DNA of 64,000 nt from Aequorivita iocasae (GTDB taxonomy: Bacteria; Bacteroidota; Bacteroidia; Flavobacteriales; Flavobacteriaceae), in NCBI RefSeq assembly GCF_016757735.1, contig NZ_CP068439.1, forward strand, positions 2,356,001 to 2,420,000, read 5' to 3'. Position numbers and translations under genes: made by a program. Below, in pieces: positions 7,795 to 14,974 of the stretch; the stretch's first letter is position 1, and each line of letters begins with the position of its first letter. The notes under the pieces were generated by a model. The model ran no database searches and was not told where the DNA came from. It saw nothing but the letters and a program-made list of their open reading frames with translations.

Positions 7795-8757
7795 ATGAGC
7801 GAAACTATTGAAAGAATAAAATGCCTGATTATTGGCTCAGGGCCAGCAGGATATACTGCTGCCATTTACGCCGCACGTGCCGATTTAAAACCTGTAATGT
7901 ACACAGGAATGGAGCCCGGCGGACAATTGACAACCACAACTGAAGTTGACAATTTTCCCGGTTATCCGGAAGGGATAGACGGCCCAACGATGATGGTTCA
8001 ATTACAGCAACAGGCAGAGCGATTTGGAACAGAGGTGAGAATTGGAATGGTTACAGCTGTTGAATTTAGCGATGAAGTTGGCGGTATCCATAAAATCACT
8101 GTTGATAACTCCACAAAACTTGAAGCCGAAACCGTAATAATTTCCACTGGGGCAACCGCAAAATATTTGGGTTTACCAAGCGAACAAAGATTGCGTGGCG
8201 GCGGGGTTTCGGCCTGCGCTGTTTGTGATGGTTTTTTCTACAAAGGTCAGGATGTGGCAATCGTGGGAGCAGGGGATACCGCAGCAGAGGAAGCTACTTA
8301 TCTAGCTAACATTTGCAACAAAGTAACCATGCTTGTAAGAAAAGATTACATGCGGGCCTCAAAAGCGATGCAGCACCGCGTTAACAACACCAAAAACCTT
8401 GAAGTACTTTATAACACCGAAGTAGATGAAGTTTTGGGCGAGCAGGTAGTGGAAGGTTTACGAATGGTAAATAACCAAACAGGTGAAAAGAAAGAAATAG
8501 CAATCACGGGATTGTTTATTGCTATTGGTCACAAGCCAAATACCGATATTTTTAAAGGACAACTTGAAATGGACGATACCGGTTATTTGATAACAAAAGG
8601 AAAATCTACCAAAACCAATAAACCCGGTGTATTCGCGAGTGGCGATGTGCAGGATAAGGAATATCGTCAAGCTGTAACTGCTGCCGGAACCGGCTGTATG
8701 GCTGCGCTTGATGCGGAACGTTACCTTGCTACAATTGAAACGGAAGTAACGGCATAA
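7795..8757 (+). CDS. trxB: Thioredoxin reductase
   Basis: TrxB is an FAD enzyme that transfers electrons from NADPH to thioredoxin in the cytoplasm. The 320-residue protein has the FAD motif GSGPAGYTAAIYAAR (about residues 14-28), the redox-active pair CAVCDG (about residues 141-146), the NADPH motif GAGDTAAEEA (about 159-168) and the C-terminal FAD motif GVFASGDVQD (about 280-289). These are all expected for the low-molecular-weight bacterial form. It is a single-gene unit with its own intergenic region upstream and a strong terminator downstream. Confidence 0.97.
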   Translation: MSETIERIKCLIIGSGPAGYTAAIYAARADLKPVMYTGMEPGGQLTTTTEVDNFPGYPEGIDGPTMMVQLQQQAERFGTEVRIGMVTAVEFSDEVGGIHKITVDNSTKLEAETVIISTGATAKYLGLPSEQRLRGGGVSACAVCDGFFYKGQDVAIVGAGDTAAEEATYLANICNKVTMLVRKDYMRASKAMQHRVNNTKNLEVLYNTEVDEVLGEQVVEGLRMVNNQTGEKKEIAITGLFIAIGHKPNTDIFKGQLEMDDTGYLITKGKSTKTNKPGVFASGDVQDKEYRQAVTAAGTGCMAALDAERYLATIETEVTA

Positions 8758-8773
8758 CAATCTTCATTATATA

Positions 8774-8802
8774 AAAAAAGCCGCTGTATTCGCGGCTTTT
8801 TT
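8774..8802 (+). terminator. Terminator after trxB (bidirectional)
   Basis: AGCCGC and GCGGCT pair around a seven-base loop, flanked by an A run and a T run that extend the stem. It sits between the convergent ends of trxB and the next lipoprotein gene and probably serves both. Confidence 0.9.
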
Positions 8803-8822
8803 ATTTTTTTTTATTTTCCAGT

Positions 8823-9254
8823 TTACAGTTTCGTAAATGTCAATAGTTCAATATCGCCATTTCCACCACTAACATCGGAAAGTTCTATAGTTGAATTACT
8901 AACTGAAACGATTTCCCAATCATCATTAAGTTGGTTAAACGGAGTCATTTGCCCAAACTGAAGCACCAATTCCTCACTACTTGAAGAATTATCATAAGCC
9001 CAAGTTCCACTTTCGGTCAAAAGATCATTTTGTGCTACTACTGAACCATCTTCCTTGAAATCGAAAACAAAGCTTTCAAAATCTATTGTATGGTCAGATT
9101 GGCCATCAAAGTAATTACTGATTTCCCATTCGCCCTGAGGAAGGGTGGTTTCTATTTGTTCAAATTCATTGGTGTTTGCATCGCCAGAATCATCATCAGA
9201 ACTGCAGGATAATGCAATTACTACTACTGCTAATAAAATCAATATCTTTTTCAT
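8823..9254 (-). CDS. Lipocalin-like lipoprotein, function unknown
   Basis: The gene is read from the ATG at 9252-9254, because this start begins a clean lipoprotein signal (MKKILILL..., lipobox ending LSC at about residue 17, then SSDDDSG). An in-frame start 81 bases further up would put a non-signal extension in front. The 143-residue product continues with a short acidic linker. A small beta-rich domain follows with GEWEISNYFDG, FDFKEDGSVVA, GTWAYD and a final LLTFTKL, the pattern of lipocalin-like lipoproteins common in flavobacteria. It should be anchored in the envelope. No specific ligand can be proposed. Confidence 0.75.
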   Translation of the reverse strand: MKKILILLAVVVIALSCSSDDDSGDANTNEFEQIETTLPQGEWEISNYFDGQSDHTIDFESFVFDFKEDGSVVAQNDLLTESGTWAYDNSSSSEELVLQFGQMTPFNQLNDDWEIVSVSNSTIELSDVSGGNGDIELLTFTKL

Positions 9255-9321
9255 AATTTTTTTGTTTTTTCTAATGTTGTAATTTAAGTAGAGAAAACCT
9301 CTTAAAATTTTTATAAATGAT

Positions 9322-9361
9322 AAAAGACCTAACAAAGTTTTAGCAAACTGTTAGGCCTTTT
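9322..9361 (-). terminator. Terminator after the PspC/head-GIN operon
   Basis: AAAAGACCTAACA and TGTTAGGCCTTTT form a 13-bp stem with a single mismatch and a 14-base loop, with T runs available in both directions. It lies downstream of the head-GIN lipoprotein gene (which ends at 9405) and upstream of the lipocalin-like gene. Confidence 0.8.
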
Positions 9362-9404
9362 TGGCAATTCAAGGCGTTTTAAAAATGAAATAATGTCGAT
9401 AGCT

Positions 9405-10124
9405 TTACATTTTATGCACACTGCCCGAATGGCTTTTATTTGAATTTACTGATACAGGGTTTCCGTAATAATTTATATCTCCACCGCTGCTTACATGGGT
9501 TTCAAGTTTTTCCTGAACGTTTACGGTTACTTCGGCACCACTGGATGCTTCCGCATTACAATTTAGCACTAAAAGCTCTTTAGCATTTAATTCACTACCG
9601 CTTGAGGCGTCCGCATTGAGAGATGACGCTTTGCCGGAAATTTTTAAATCGGCACCGCTACTGGTTTTAGCGATTAATTCCTGGGCAAAGACTTCTACTT
9701 CCAAATCGGCACCGCTGCTGCTTTTAAGGCTCAAATTCTGGCTTTTTATTACAGAATTTCCGGTAACATCGGCGCCGCTACTGGCTTCCACAGTATTGAG
9801 CTCTTTGAATGTAACGTAAACTTTTTTGGCATTGGAACGCCCAATATTTTCAGAAGTGGTAATGTGCAGTTTTCCATCTTCCACATCAGTTTCAATATAC
9901 TGAAGCAAATTTTCGTCAGCTTCCACTACAATTTTGTTTTCATCACCTTGGGTAAGATAAACGTCAAGCCCGGCACTGCCGCGTACTTCCGTAAAATCTG
10001 CGGTTACTTCGCGTTCTTCGGTTACAACCTTTCCGTTGCCGTTTTCTCCTGTGGTAATATTCAGGTTACAGGCACCCAAGATAAGTGCTGCGCCTATTGC
10101 GATTATAAAATTTGTTGTTTTCAT
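9405..10124 (-). CDS. Head-GIN domain (DUF2807) lipoprotein
   Basis: This 239-residue protein starts with a lipoprotein signal (lipobox Cys19, LGAC) and then matches the DUF2807 head-GIN family: FTEVRGSAGLDVYLTQGD near residues 44-61 is the family signature. From about residue 110 the motif SSGAD or a close variant recurs at least five times (SSGADVTG, SSGADLEV, SSGADLKI, SSGSELNA, SSGAEVTV), one per turn of a predicted right-handed beta helix. It is the last gene of the operon that includes PadR and the PspC protein, 19 bases after the latter, so it probably acts in the same envelope response. Its biochemical role is unknown. Confidence 0.9.
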   Translation of the reverse strand: MKTTNFIIAIGAALILGACNLNITTGENGNGKVVTEEREVTADFTEVRGSAGLDVYLTQGDENKIVVEADENLLQYIETDVEDGKLHITTSENIGRSNAKKVYVTFKELNTVEASSGADVTGNSVIKSQNLSLKSSSGADLEVEVFAQELIAKTSSGADLKISGKASSLNADASSGSELNAKELLVLNCNAEASSGAEVTVNVQEKLETHVSSGGDINYYGNPVSVNSNKSHSGSVHKM

Positions 10125-10143
10125 ATCGATTGGTTTTTGGTTA

Positions 10144-11904
10144 TTAATCTATGGTAATTGTTATGGTTTCACTGGTATTTGTGGATGCGGTATTTTTATT
10201 ATTGAAATCTTCTTTTACTTCTTCCTCCCAGTTTTTATTGATAGTTTTTACACTGTCAATAGTTTTATCGGAATGGAAGATTTCTGTGGAATCCATTTCA
10301 TCAACCCTTTCATCTTTCTCTTTGCAATCCAGGCATTGTACCTCGCTTTTTAAAATTCTGTAATAGTGCGCTTCGTTGTCCCAATTGCTTAACTCATCAA
10401 AATCTGAATTATAGCCATAATAGGAATTTGCATTCTCTTCAGAATAAATTACCGTGCCTTCGGGTACATAAACCGTTATTTCAATTTGCTGGTCGCGGTA
10501 TTTATTTTTTGTATCGGTAATAAAGAACCCATCCAGCAATAAGCTGTTATTTTCAAAGGAATACTTATATTCAATAGCTTCTGCACGTTTTTTTGCGTCG
10601 AGGTGATTGTTGCCCTCTGCTGTTTTTTCAATTACAATTTTTCCTATGGAATCTTTTGTGGATTCAATATTCAATAGAATATCGCTTGAATAAATTATTC
10701 TTTTGTCATCTTCGGTATATTTCAATTCAAGACCGTTTTCACGGCTCACTTCATAACTATATTGTTTATCGGCGCGCATTGCAATTCTCAGGGTATCTCC
10801 TGTGCGAACAGCAAGGGTCTGCTCTTCAATGAAGTTGCCATCGTAAGCTTGTTCTGTTGCCTGTTTTATTCCCAAAACAGCCAAACCAATTACCGACAAT
10901 GCCCAAACTACAATCAGTAGGATTTTTACGGTAGAGCTCATCGATTTCAGATTGCTAATTAAAAGCTTCAACCCTAAGATGAACAATACAAAAAATGGAA
11001 TGCCTACGGCAAACAGGGATAGCAGAGCAATCAGCCACAGAGGTACATTGGTTGTATCAACCAGCGCGATATACTCGGTCAACTCTGAATTGCCCCAAAA
11101 ATCTATCGATCCAAAGGTGAAAAAGCCTACAACCAAACCAATTATTGTGGAAAGGGAAACAATAATTATCAGTACGCCGATAAATTTTACAAAAACTTTA
11201 AAAAGTGTCATTATTAAGATTCCCAAGCTATCAAAAAAACTGGATGCGCCACTTTTCACTTTGTTGCCGTATTTGTCATAATCTACGTTTTTTACCCGGT
11301 CAGTAACATTGTCAAAGCCTTCTTTGAATTTTCTTTCAATGTTGGAAATATTCACGGGTTCGCCGGTCATTTTAAGTTTTTCTGAAGTAGTGAGTGCTGG
11401 CGGAACCAGTATCCACAGCAGGATATAGACTACTATTGGAGAGCCCATTCCGGCAACAACTAAAAGTATCCACAAAAGACGGATCCAAATAGCGTCTATG
11501 CCGATGTAGTGCCCAATTCCGGAAGAAACCCCAGAAATATATTTGTTGTCAACATCACGAAAAAGCTGTTTGTGTGAAGCAGTAGCCCTTGATTTTGTAT
11601 AGGTTTTTGAAGAAGGGGGTACATCTTCAAAAATTTCGTCGTCAACTTCATAATCTTCAGGTTGTCCCATCACTGAAATCACTTCGTCAAGATCTTTTAA
11701 AGTGACTACCTGTGAAGGGCTTTCTATTTTTTCAGAAAAAAGTTCGCCAATGCGGGCTTCAATGTCCTGCATAATTTCTTCACTACCGTCAGCTCCTTTC
11801 AGCGATTTGCGGATGGCGTCTAGGTAGCGCGAAAGTTTCCCAAAGGCATCTTCGTCTATGTGAAAGGAAGTGCCTGCCAAATTTATATTTACTGTCTTGT
11901 TCAT
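10144..11904 (-). CDS. PspC-domain membrane protein
   Basis: This 586-residue protein has an N-terminal segment of about 100 residues, then a PspC domain (LFRDVDNKYISGVSSGIGHYIGI near residues 110-135). Several membrane helices follow (roughly residues 140-170, 230-260, 285-315 and 325-345) and a long soluble C-terminal part. That part ends with beta-rich segments similar to head-GIN proteins (EQTLAVRTGDTLRIAM). PspC proteins sense or respond to inner membrane stress in other bacteria. It overlaps the padR stop by four bases (ATGA), so translation is coupled. The Bacteroidota PadR-PspC-DUF2807 gene set is widespread but little characterised. Confidence 0.9.
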   Translation of the reverse strand: MNKTVNINLAGTSFHIDEDAFGKLSRYLDAIRKSLKGADGSEEIMQDIEARIGELFSEKIESPSQVVTLKDLDEVISVMGQPEDYEVDDEIFEDVPPSSKTYTKSRATASHKQLFRDVDNKYISGVSSGIGHYIGIDAIWIRLLWILLVVAGMGSPIVVYILLWILVPPALTTSEKLKMTGEPVNISNIERKFKEGFDNVTDRVKNVDYDKYGNKVKSGASSFFDSLGILIMTLFKVFVKFIGVLIIIVSLSTIIGLVVGFFTFGSIDFWGNSELTEYIALVDTTNVPLWLIALLSLFAVGIPFFVLFILGLKLLISNLKSMSSTVKILLIVVWALSVIGLAVLGIKQATEQAYDGNFIEEQTLAVRTGDTLRIAMRADKQYSYEVSRENGLELKYTEDDKRIIYSSDILLNIESTKDSIGKIVIEKTAEGNNHLDAKKRAEAIEYKYSFENNSLLLDGFFITDTKNKYRDQQIEITVYVPEGTVIYSEENANSYYGYNSDFDELSNWDNEAHYYRILKSEVQCLDCKEKDERVDEMDSTEIFHSDKTIDSVKTINKNWEEEVKEDFNNKNTASTNTSETITITID

Positions 11905-12239
11905 TTTGTGTTTTTTTCGCTGGTTACTTTGTTCACGGCCTGTTGCAGTTCTGCCCAGGTATCGTTCAATTCGGTTAAAAATAGTTTACCGGTATCGGTA
12001 AGTTCATAATACTTGCGTGGCGGTCCGCTGGTAGATTCTTCCCAACGGTAAGAAAGCAAGCCCGCATTTTTTAGCCTTGTGAGCAGCGGATAGATTGTGC
12101 CTTCCACGACAAGCATTTTTGCGTCCTTTAGGGTTTCCAGTATGTCTGAAGTATAGGCCTCGCCGTCTTTTAAAACGGAAAGGATACAGAACTCCAAAAC
12201 CCCTTTTCGCATCTGTGCTTTTGTGTTTTCGATTTTCAT
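11901..12239 (-). CDS. PadR family transcriptional regulator
   Basis: This 112-residue protein is a PadR-type winged-helix regulator. MRKGVLEFCILSVLKDGEAY begins the DNA-binding domain, and VVEGTIYPLLTRLKNAGLL is the recognition region, followed by the GPPRKYYELTDTG wing. The C-terminal helix for dimer formation is short, as in the small PadR-s2 class. It overlaps the following pspC-like gene by four bases and the preceding small ORF by four bases. It probably represses its own operon, because an inverted repeat of PadR-like size overlaps the promoter before the first gene. The inducing signal is unknown. Confidence 0.93.
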   Translation of the reverse strand: MKIENTKAQMRKGVLEFCILSVLKDGEAYTSDILETLKDAKMLVVEGTIYPLLTRLKNAGLLSYRWEESTSGPPRKYYELTDTGKLFLTELNDTWAELQQAVNKVTSEKNTK

Positions 12240-12421
12240 AATTGTTCTTTACTTGTTTTTAATTCTTGTTCGCTATTGTTGATGAATGAATAGGGGAGCA
12301 CACTTGTGGTTTCTTCGCATTGTTGATGAGTCAATGCGCTAACAGTTTCCTGTTCCGTGGGCATACTTACACCTATAAACTGTAAAATGGCGGCCAATAG
12401 GTAACTAACTAATGTGCTCAT
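12236..12421 (-). CDS. Small hypothetical protein (61 aa) in the padR operon
   Basis: A 61-residue frame bridges the DUF4870 gene and padR, overlapping the first by 17 bases and padR by four (ATGA). Its N-terminal 20 residues are hydrophobic (MSTLVSYLLAAILQFIGVSM) and the rest is polar with one cysteine. I recognise no family. The overlaps on both sides are typical of coupled operon genes and are the main reason to accept it. It could be a small membrane-associated protein, or simply spacer sequence with a chance frame. Confidence 0.5.
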   Translation of the reverse strand: MSTLVSYLLAAILQFIGVSMPTEQETVSALTHQQCEETTSVLPYSFINNSEQELKTSKEQL

Positions 12422-12905
12422 TTTGAATAGGGTTTTTAAGGTTGGTTTTTATAAATGATATACTAAGTGGATAATTATAAAGTTTTCCGCGTGAAGCGTG
12501 GATGGAGGCATTGATTACGGCATACAGCTCAAAAACGAACAATGCCAGAAGCAATAAAATGGCCAATCCGAACAATAATATGTATCCTGAAAGATTTTGA
12601 ATGTTGTTTACTGAAAACTCCCCCGCATTGTGATCAATGGTTTCAATCAAAGAGATAAAATCCGTTGCGAAAATGATAAAGAAGGGAAGGCATATCAATC
12701 CTATTAATATGGTATATACCAAAACACTCAATTGAAAATTGATTGCCTGTTTTCCGTGCTCGTCCACAAAAGCCTTTTCCTTATTGAATGTCCAAATCAA
12801 TAATGGCGCGATAAAATTCGCGAACGGGAAAAAGTATTTTAAAAAGGTAGATAAGTGAATAAATGCACTTACGTTTTTCTGGTTTTCTGAAATTGTAGTT
12901 TCCAT
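12405..12905 (-). CDS. DUF4870 membrane protein
   Basis: This 166-residue protein has about three or four membrane helices (roughly residues 20-40, 65-90, 110-135). It carries the DUF4870 signature PLLIWTFNKEKAFVDEHGKQAINFQLS near residues 36-62. The family is found across bacteria and often sits beside PspC-type genes. It is the first gene of the operon DUF4870-small ORF-PadR-PspC-head-GIN and follows a good -7 box with an overlapping inverted repeat. Function is unknown; context suggests a membrane-integrity response. Confidence 0.9.
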   Translation of the reverse strand: METTISENQKNVSAFIHLSTFLKYFFPFANFIAPLLIWTFNKEKAFVDEHGKQAINFQLSVLVYTILIGLICLPFFIIFATDFISLIETIDHNAGEFSVNNIQNLSGYILLFGLAILLLLALFVFELYAVINASIHASRGKLYNYPLSISFIKTNLKNPIQNEHIS

Positions 12906-12924
12906 TGCTTGTTATTTTCTTATG

Positions 12925-12968
12925 CAAATATATGTCTAAAAGATAGTAGTATGTTACGCATAGTACTA
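12925..12968 (-). promoter_or_regulatory. Promoter and probable PadR operator of the DUF4870-PadR-PspC operon
   Basis: On the minus strand TATATTTG (12925-12932) is an exact TAnnTTTG box 20 bases before the DUF4870 start. Immediately upstream lies an inverted repeat at 12944-12968 with 10-base arms (TAGTAGTATG and CATAGTACTA), one mismatch and a five-base spacer. It covers the place where the -33 element should be, as a repressor site would. Size and position fit a PadR dimer; the identity of the binding protein is inferred from the operon. Confidence 0.65.
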
Positions 12969-13039
12969 AAATTAACATATTTTTAACAAATAGGATGTGT
13001 AGGATATATTGAATATCTTCGTGAACTATTTAAGTCGAA

Positions 13040-13492
13040 ATGAAACTGAGCCCAACTAAAATCAATACTTTTCTATTGTTTAAATTACCTGCTGCATATT
13101 TTACTGGAGTGCGTGTAAAATCAATTTCAGAAACCACTTGCATAACCACGGTAAAACATCGATGGATAAACCAAAACCCGTTCAAATCCATTTTTTGGGC
13201 GGTACAGGGGATGGCTGCAGAGCTCAGTACCGGCGCAATGATTATGGCGAAAATAAAGGAAAGCAATAAAAAGATCTCCATGCTTGTGGCGAATAATAGC
13301 GCAACTTTCACTAAAAAGGCTAGGGGCAGAATTCTGTTTACCTGTACAGATGGTGTAATGATAAATGAGGCCATTAATAAAACTATTGCTACGGGTAAAG
13401 GTCAAACCATTTGGATGAAATCGGTAGGAAAGGACATGGCCGGAGATGTGGTTTCTACTTTTGAATTTGAATGGACTCTGAAGGTCAAATAA
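13040..13492 (+). CDS. DUF4442 (hotdog-fold thioesterase-like) protein
   Basis: This 150-residue soluble protein matches the DUF4442 family, a branch of the hotdog thioesterase superfamily. It shows KLPAAYFTGVRVKSI, WINQNPFKSIFWAVQGMAAE (about residues 42-61) and a C-terminal WTLKVK strand. The NPF..S....QGMAAE region takes the place of the catalytic helix in hotdog enzymes. It probably acts on acyl-CoA or a related thioester, but no substrate can be inferred. It is divergent from the DUF4870 operon with about 130 bases between the start codons. Confidence 0.8.
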   Translation: MKLSPTKINTFLLFKLPAAYFTGVRVKSISETTCITTVKHRWINQNPFKSIFWAVQGMAAELSTGAMIMAKIKESNKKISMLVANNSATFTKKARGRILFTCTDGVMINEAINKTIATGKGQTIWMKSVGKDMAGDVVSTFEFEWTLKVK

Positions 13493-13684
13493 TGCAAACA
13501 TCAATCTTTTAGGGATTTGTATAGTCTTGAGGGTTGGTTAACAATTTTTTAACAGAATGAATTAGACTTCAAACAGAATTTAATTGAAAAAAATTAGTTA
13601 TATTTAAAACTCATTAATACAAAACTTCTTCTGCCTATTGTAAAAATCTACCTACTTAAATTTTTAACTAAACCTCAATTAGCT

Positions 13685-13882
13685 ATGGCAAGAGCAATGT
13701 TTGATTACACCAAAGCTGTACTTTCAAAAGTAAGTTTTGACGTCAATTTGTTTTGCAAGGAGTTGAAGAAAGCGTTAACCAGATTGCTTCCCTACGAAGT
13801 AGAAGAACTAAAAGTCTGGATTGATTCGCTTATCAAGCAGAACCCACAATTAAATCAATGTCTAATTTATTTAAACCCATAA
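13685..13882 (+). CDS. Small conserved-looking hypothetical protein (65 aa)
   Basis: This 65-residue frame begins MARAMFDYTKAVLSKVSFD and contains FCKELKKALTRLLPYEVEELKVWIDSL, a run of amphipathic helices with no membrane segment or signal. Small soluble proteins of this kind occur in many flavobacteria, but I know no function. It stands alone, with 190 bases of AT-rich non-coding DNA upstream and a strong terminator beginning at its stop codon, so it is very likely a real transcription unit. Confidence 0.7.
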   Translation: MARAMFDYTKAVLSKVSFDVNLFCKELKKALTRLLPYEVEELKVWIDSLIKQNPQLNQCLIYLNP

Positions 13883-13913
13883 AAAAATCCCGCTTTTACT
13901 AGCGGGATTTTTT
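13881..13913 (+). terminator. Bidirectional terminator between the 65-aa gene and oxyR
   Basis: AAAAAAATCCCGCT and AGCGGGATTTTTT form a 13-bp stem around a six-base loop, flanked by A and T runs. It lies between convergent genes and can serve both. Confidence 0.92.
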
Positions 13914-13936
13914 AGTAATTGATTAAGCGTTAAGGG

Positions 13937-14917
13937 TCATAAAGTTGTTTTCATTAATAACTTATAACTGAAAGCCGACTTTTTTTTAGTTGGACTGATG
14001 ATTTTCACGTCCTGAAAAGCAATTGCCCCGCGGATTACGCCAGAAATAATATCGTGCAGTGCATTGATAATTTGCATTTTCAACTCACTTTTACTGTAAA
14101 TCAAACTCACTTCGCGCGCTGGGGAGGGTTCTTTAAAATATTTTAAGTTTTTGGTTTGGGATGGCAAAATGTCCAACGTATGTAAATAGGGCAGGAGCGT
14201 CATTCCCAAGCCTTCATCTGAAAGTTTTATAAGGGTTTCAAAACTTCCACTTTCCAACTGGAACTTATCGTGGCTGTTGTTTTTAGAGGCTTTGCAAAGA
14301 TTTATTATCCCATCGCGGAAACAATGTCCGTCTTCCAGCAATAATATATCCTCGATGTCAAGATCAATGATTTCCAGTTTTTCTTTAGAGGCCAAACGAT
14401 GGTTTTCCGGAATGTAACCCACAAAGGGCTCGTAATAGATAGGCCTTTCTTTAATTTTTTCCTGACCCAAAGGCGTTGCAGCAATGGCAGCATCTAAGTA
14501 GCCATCGTTAATTTTTGCAATGATTTCATCGGTATTCAGTTCTTCGATTTTCAATTGCACCTTTGGATAGCGGTTTGAAAAACTTTTCAGAAACATGGGT
14601 AACAAAGTTGGCATTACCGTAGGAATAATACCAAGTTTGAAAGTCCCGCCAATAAAGCCTTTTTCCTGATCTACAACATCTTGCATGCGTTCCGACTCAT
14701 TGACGATGTTTCGAGCCTGCTCTACAATTTTTTTACCGACGCCCGTAAGTTCAATGGGTTTTTTACTTCGGTCAAAAATCTGGATTTCAAGTTCCTCCTC
14801 CAGTTTTTGAATCTGCATACTAAGTGTGGGTTGAGTAACAAAAGTTTTTTCGGCGGCTTTTGTGAAATTCTGCTGTTCGGCCACGGCCAAAACGTATTTA
14901 AGTTGTGTAATTGTCAT
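13937..14917 (-). CDS. oxyR: OxyR-type LysR regulator (peroxide sensor)
   Basis: OxyR is a LysR-family activator that senses hydrogen peroxide through a reversible disulfide. The 326-residue protein has the N-terminal helix-turn-helix (MTITQLKYVLAVAEQQNFTKAAEK, then TQPTLSMQIQKLEEEL). In the sensor domain it keeps both redox cysteines in EDGHCFRDGIINLC (about residues 197-210), the same spacing as in Escherichia coli OxyR. The C-terminus is about 15-20 residues longer than usual. It is transcribed alone, with a TAAATTTG box upstream, and converges on a small gene across a shared terminator. Catalase or peroxidase targets are not in this window. Confidence 0.93.
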   Translation of the reverse strand: MTITQLKYVLAVAEQQNFTKAAEKTFVTQPTLSMQIQKLEEELEIQIFDRSKKPIELTGVGKKIVEQARNIVNESERMQDVVDQEKGFIGGTFKLGIIPTVMPTLLPMFLKSFSNRYPKVQLKIEELNTDEIIAKINDGYLDAAIAATPLGQEKIKERPIYYEPFVGYIPENHRLASKEKLEIIDLDIEDILLLEDGHCFRDGIINLCKASKNNSHDKFQLESGSFETLIKLSDEGLGMTLLPYLHTLDILPSQTKNLKYFKEPSPAREVSLIYSKSELKMQIINALHDIISGVIRGAIAFQDVKIISPTKKKSAFSYKLLMKTTL

Positions 14918-14920
14918 TGT

Positions 14921-14963
14921 AAATTATATTTATGCAAATTTACATATTTAATCAATATAATTT
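14921..14963 (-). promoter_or_regulatory. oxyR promoter region with long inverted repeat
   Basis: An exact TAAATTTG box lies at 14935-14942 on the minus strand. It is bracketed by the ten-base inverted repeat AAATTATATT (14921-14930) and AATATAATTT (14954-14963). LysR regulators often bind near their own promoter, so autoregulation is possible. The repeat is pure AT and could be chance. Confidence 0.4.
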
Positions 14964-14974
14964 ATAATGAAAAT

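Noticed and set aside
10036-10353. A 105-codon hydrophobic plus-strand frame across the PspC/head-GIN junction.
   Set aside because: It is the antisense of two well-supported genes; its hydrophobicity reflects reversed codons.
13127-13504. A 125-codon frame on the minus strand opposite the DUF4442 gene.
   Set aside because: The plus-strand protein matches a known family, and the antisense product has no coherent features.
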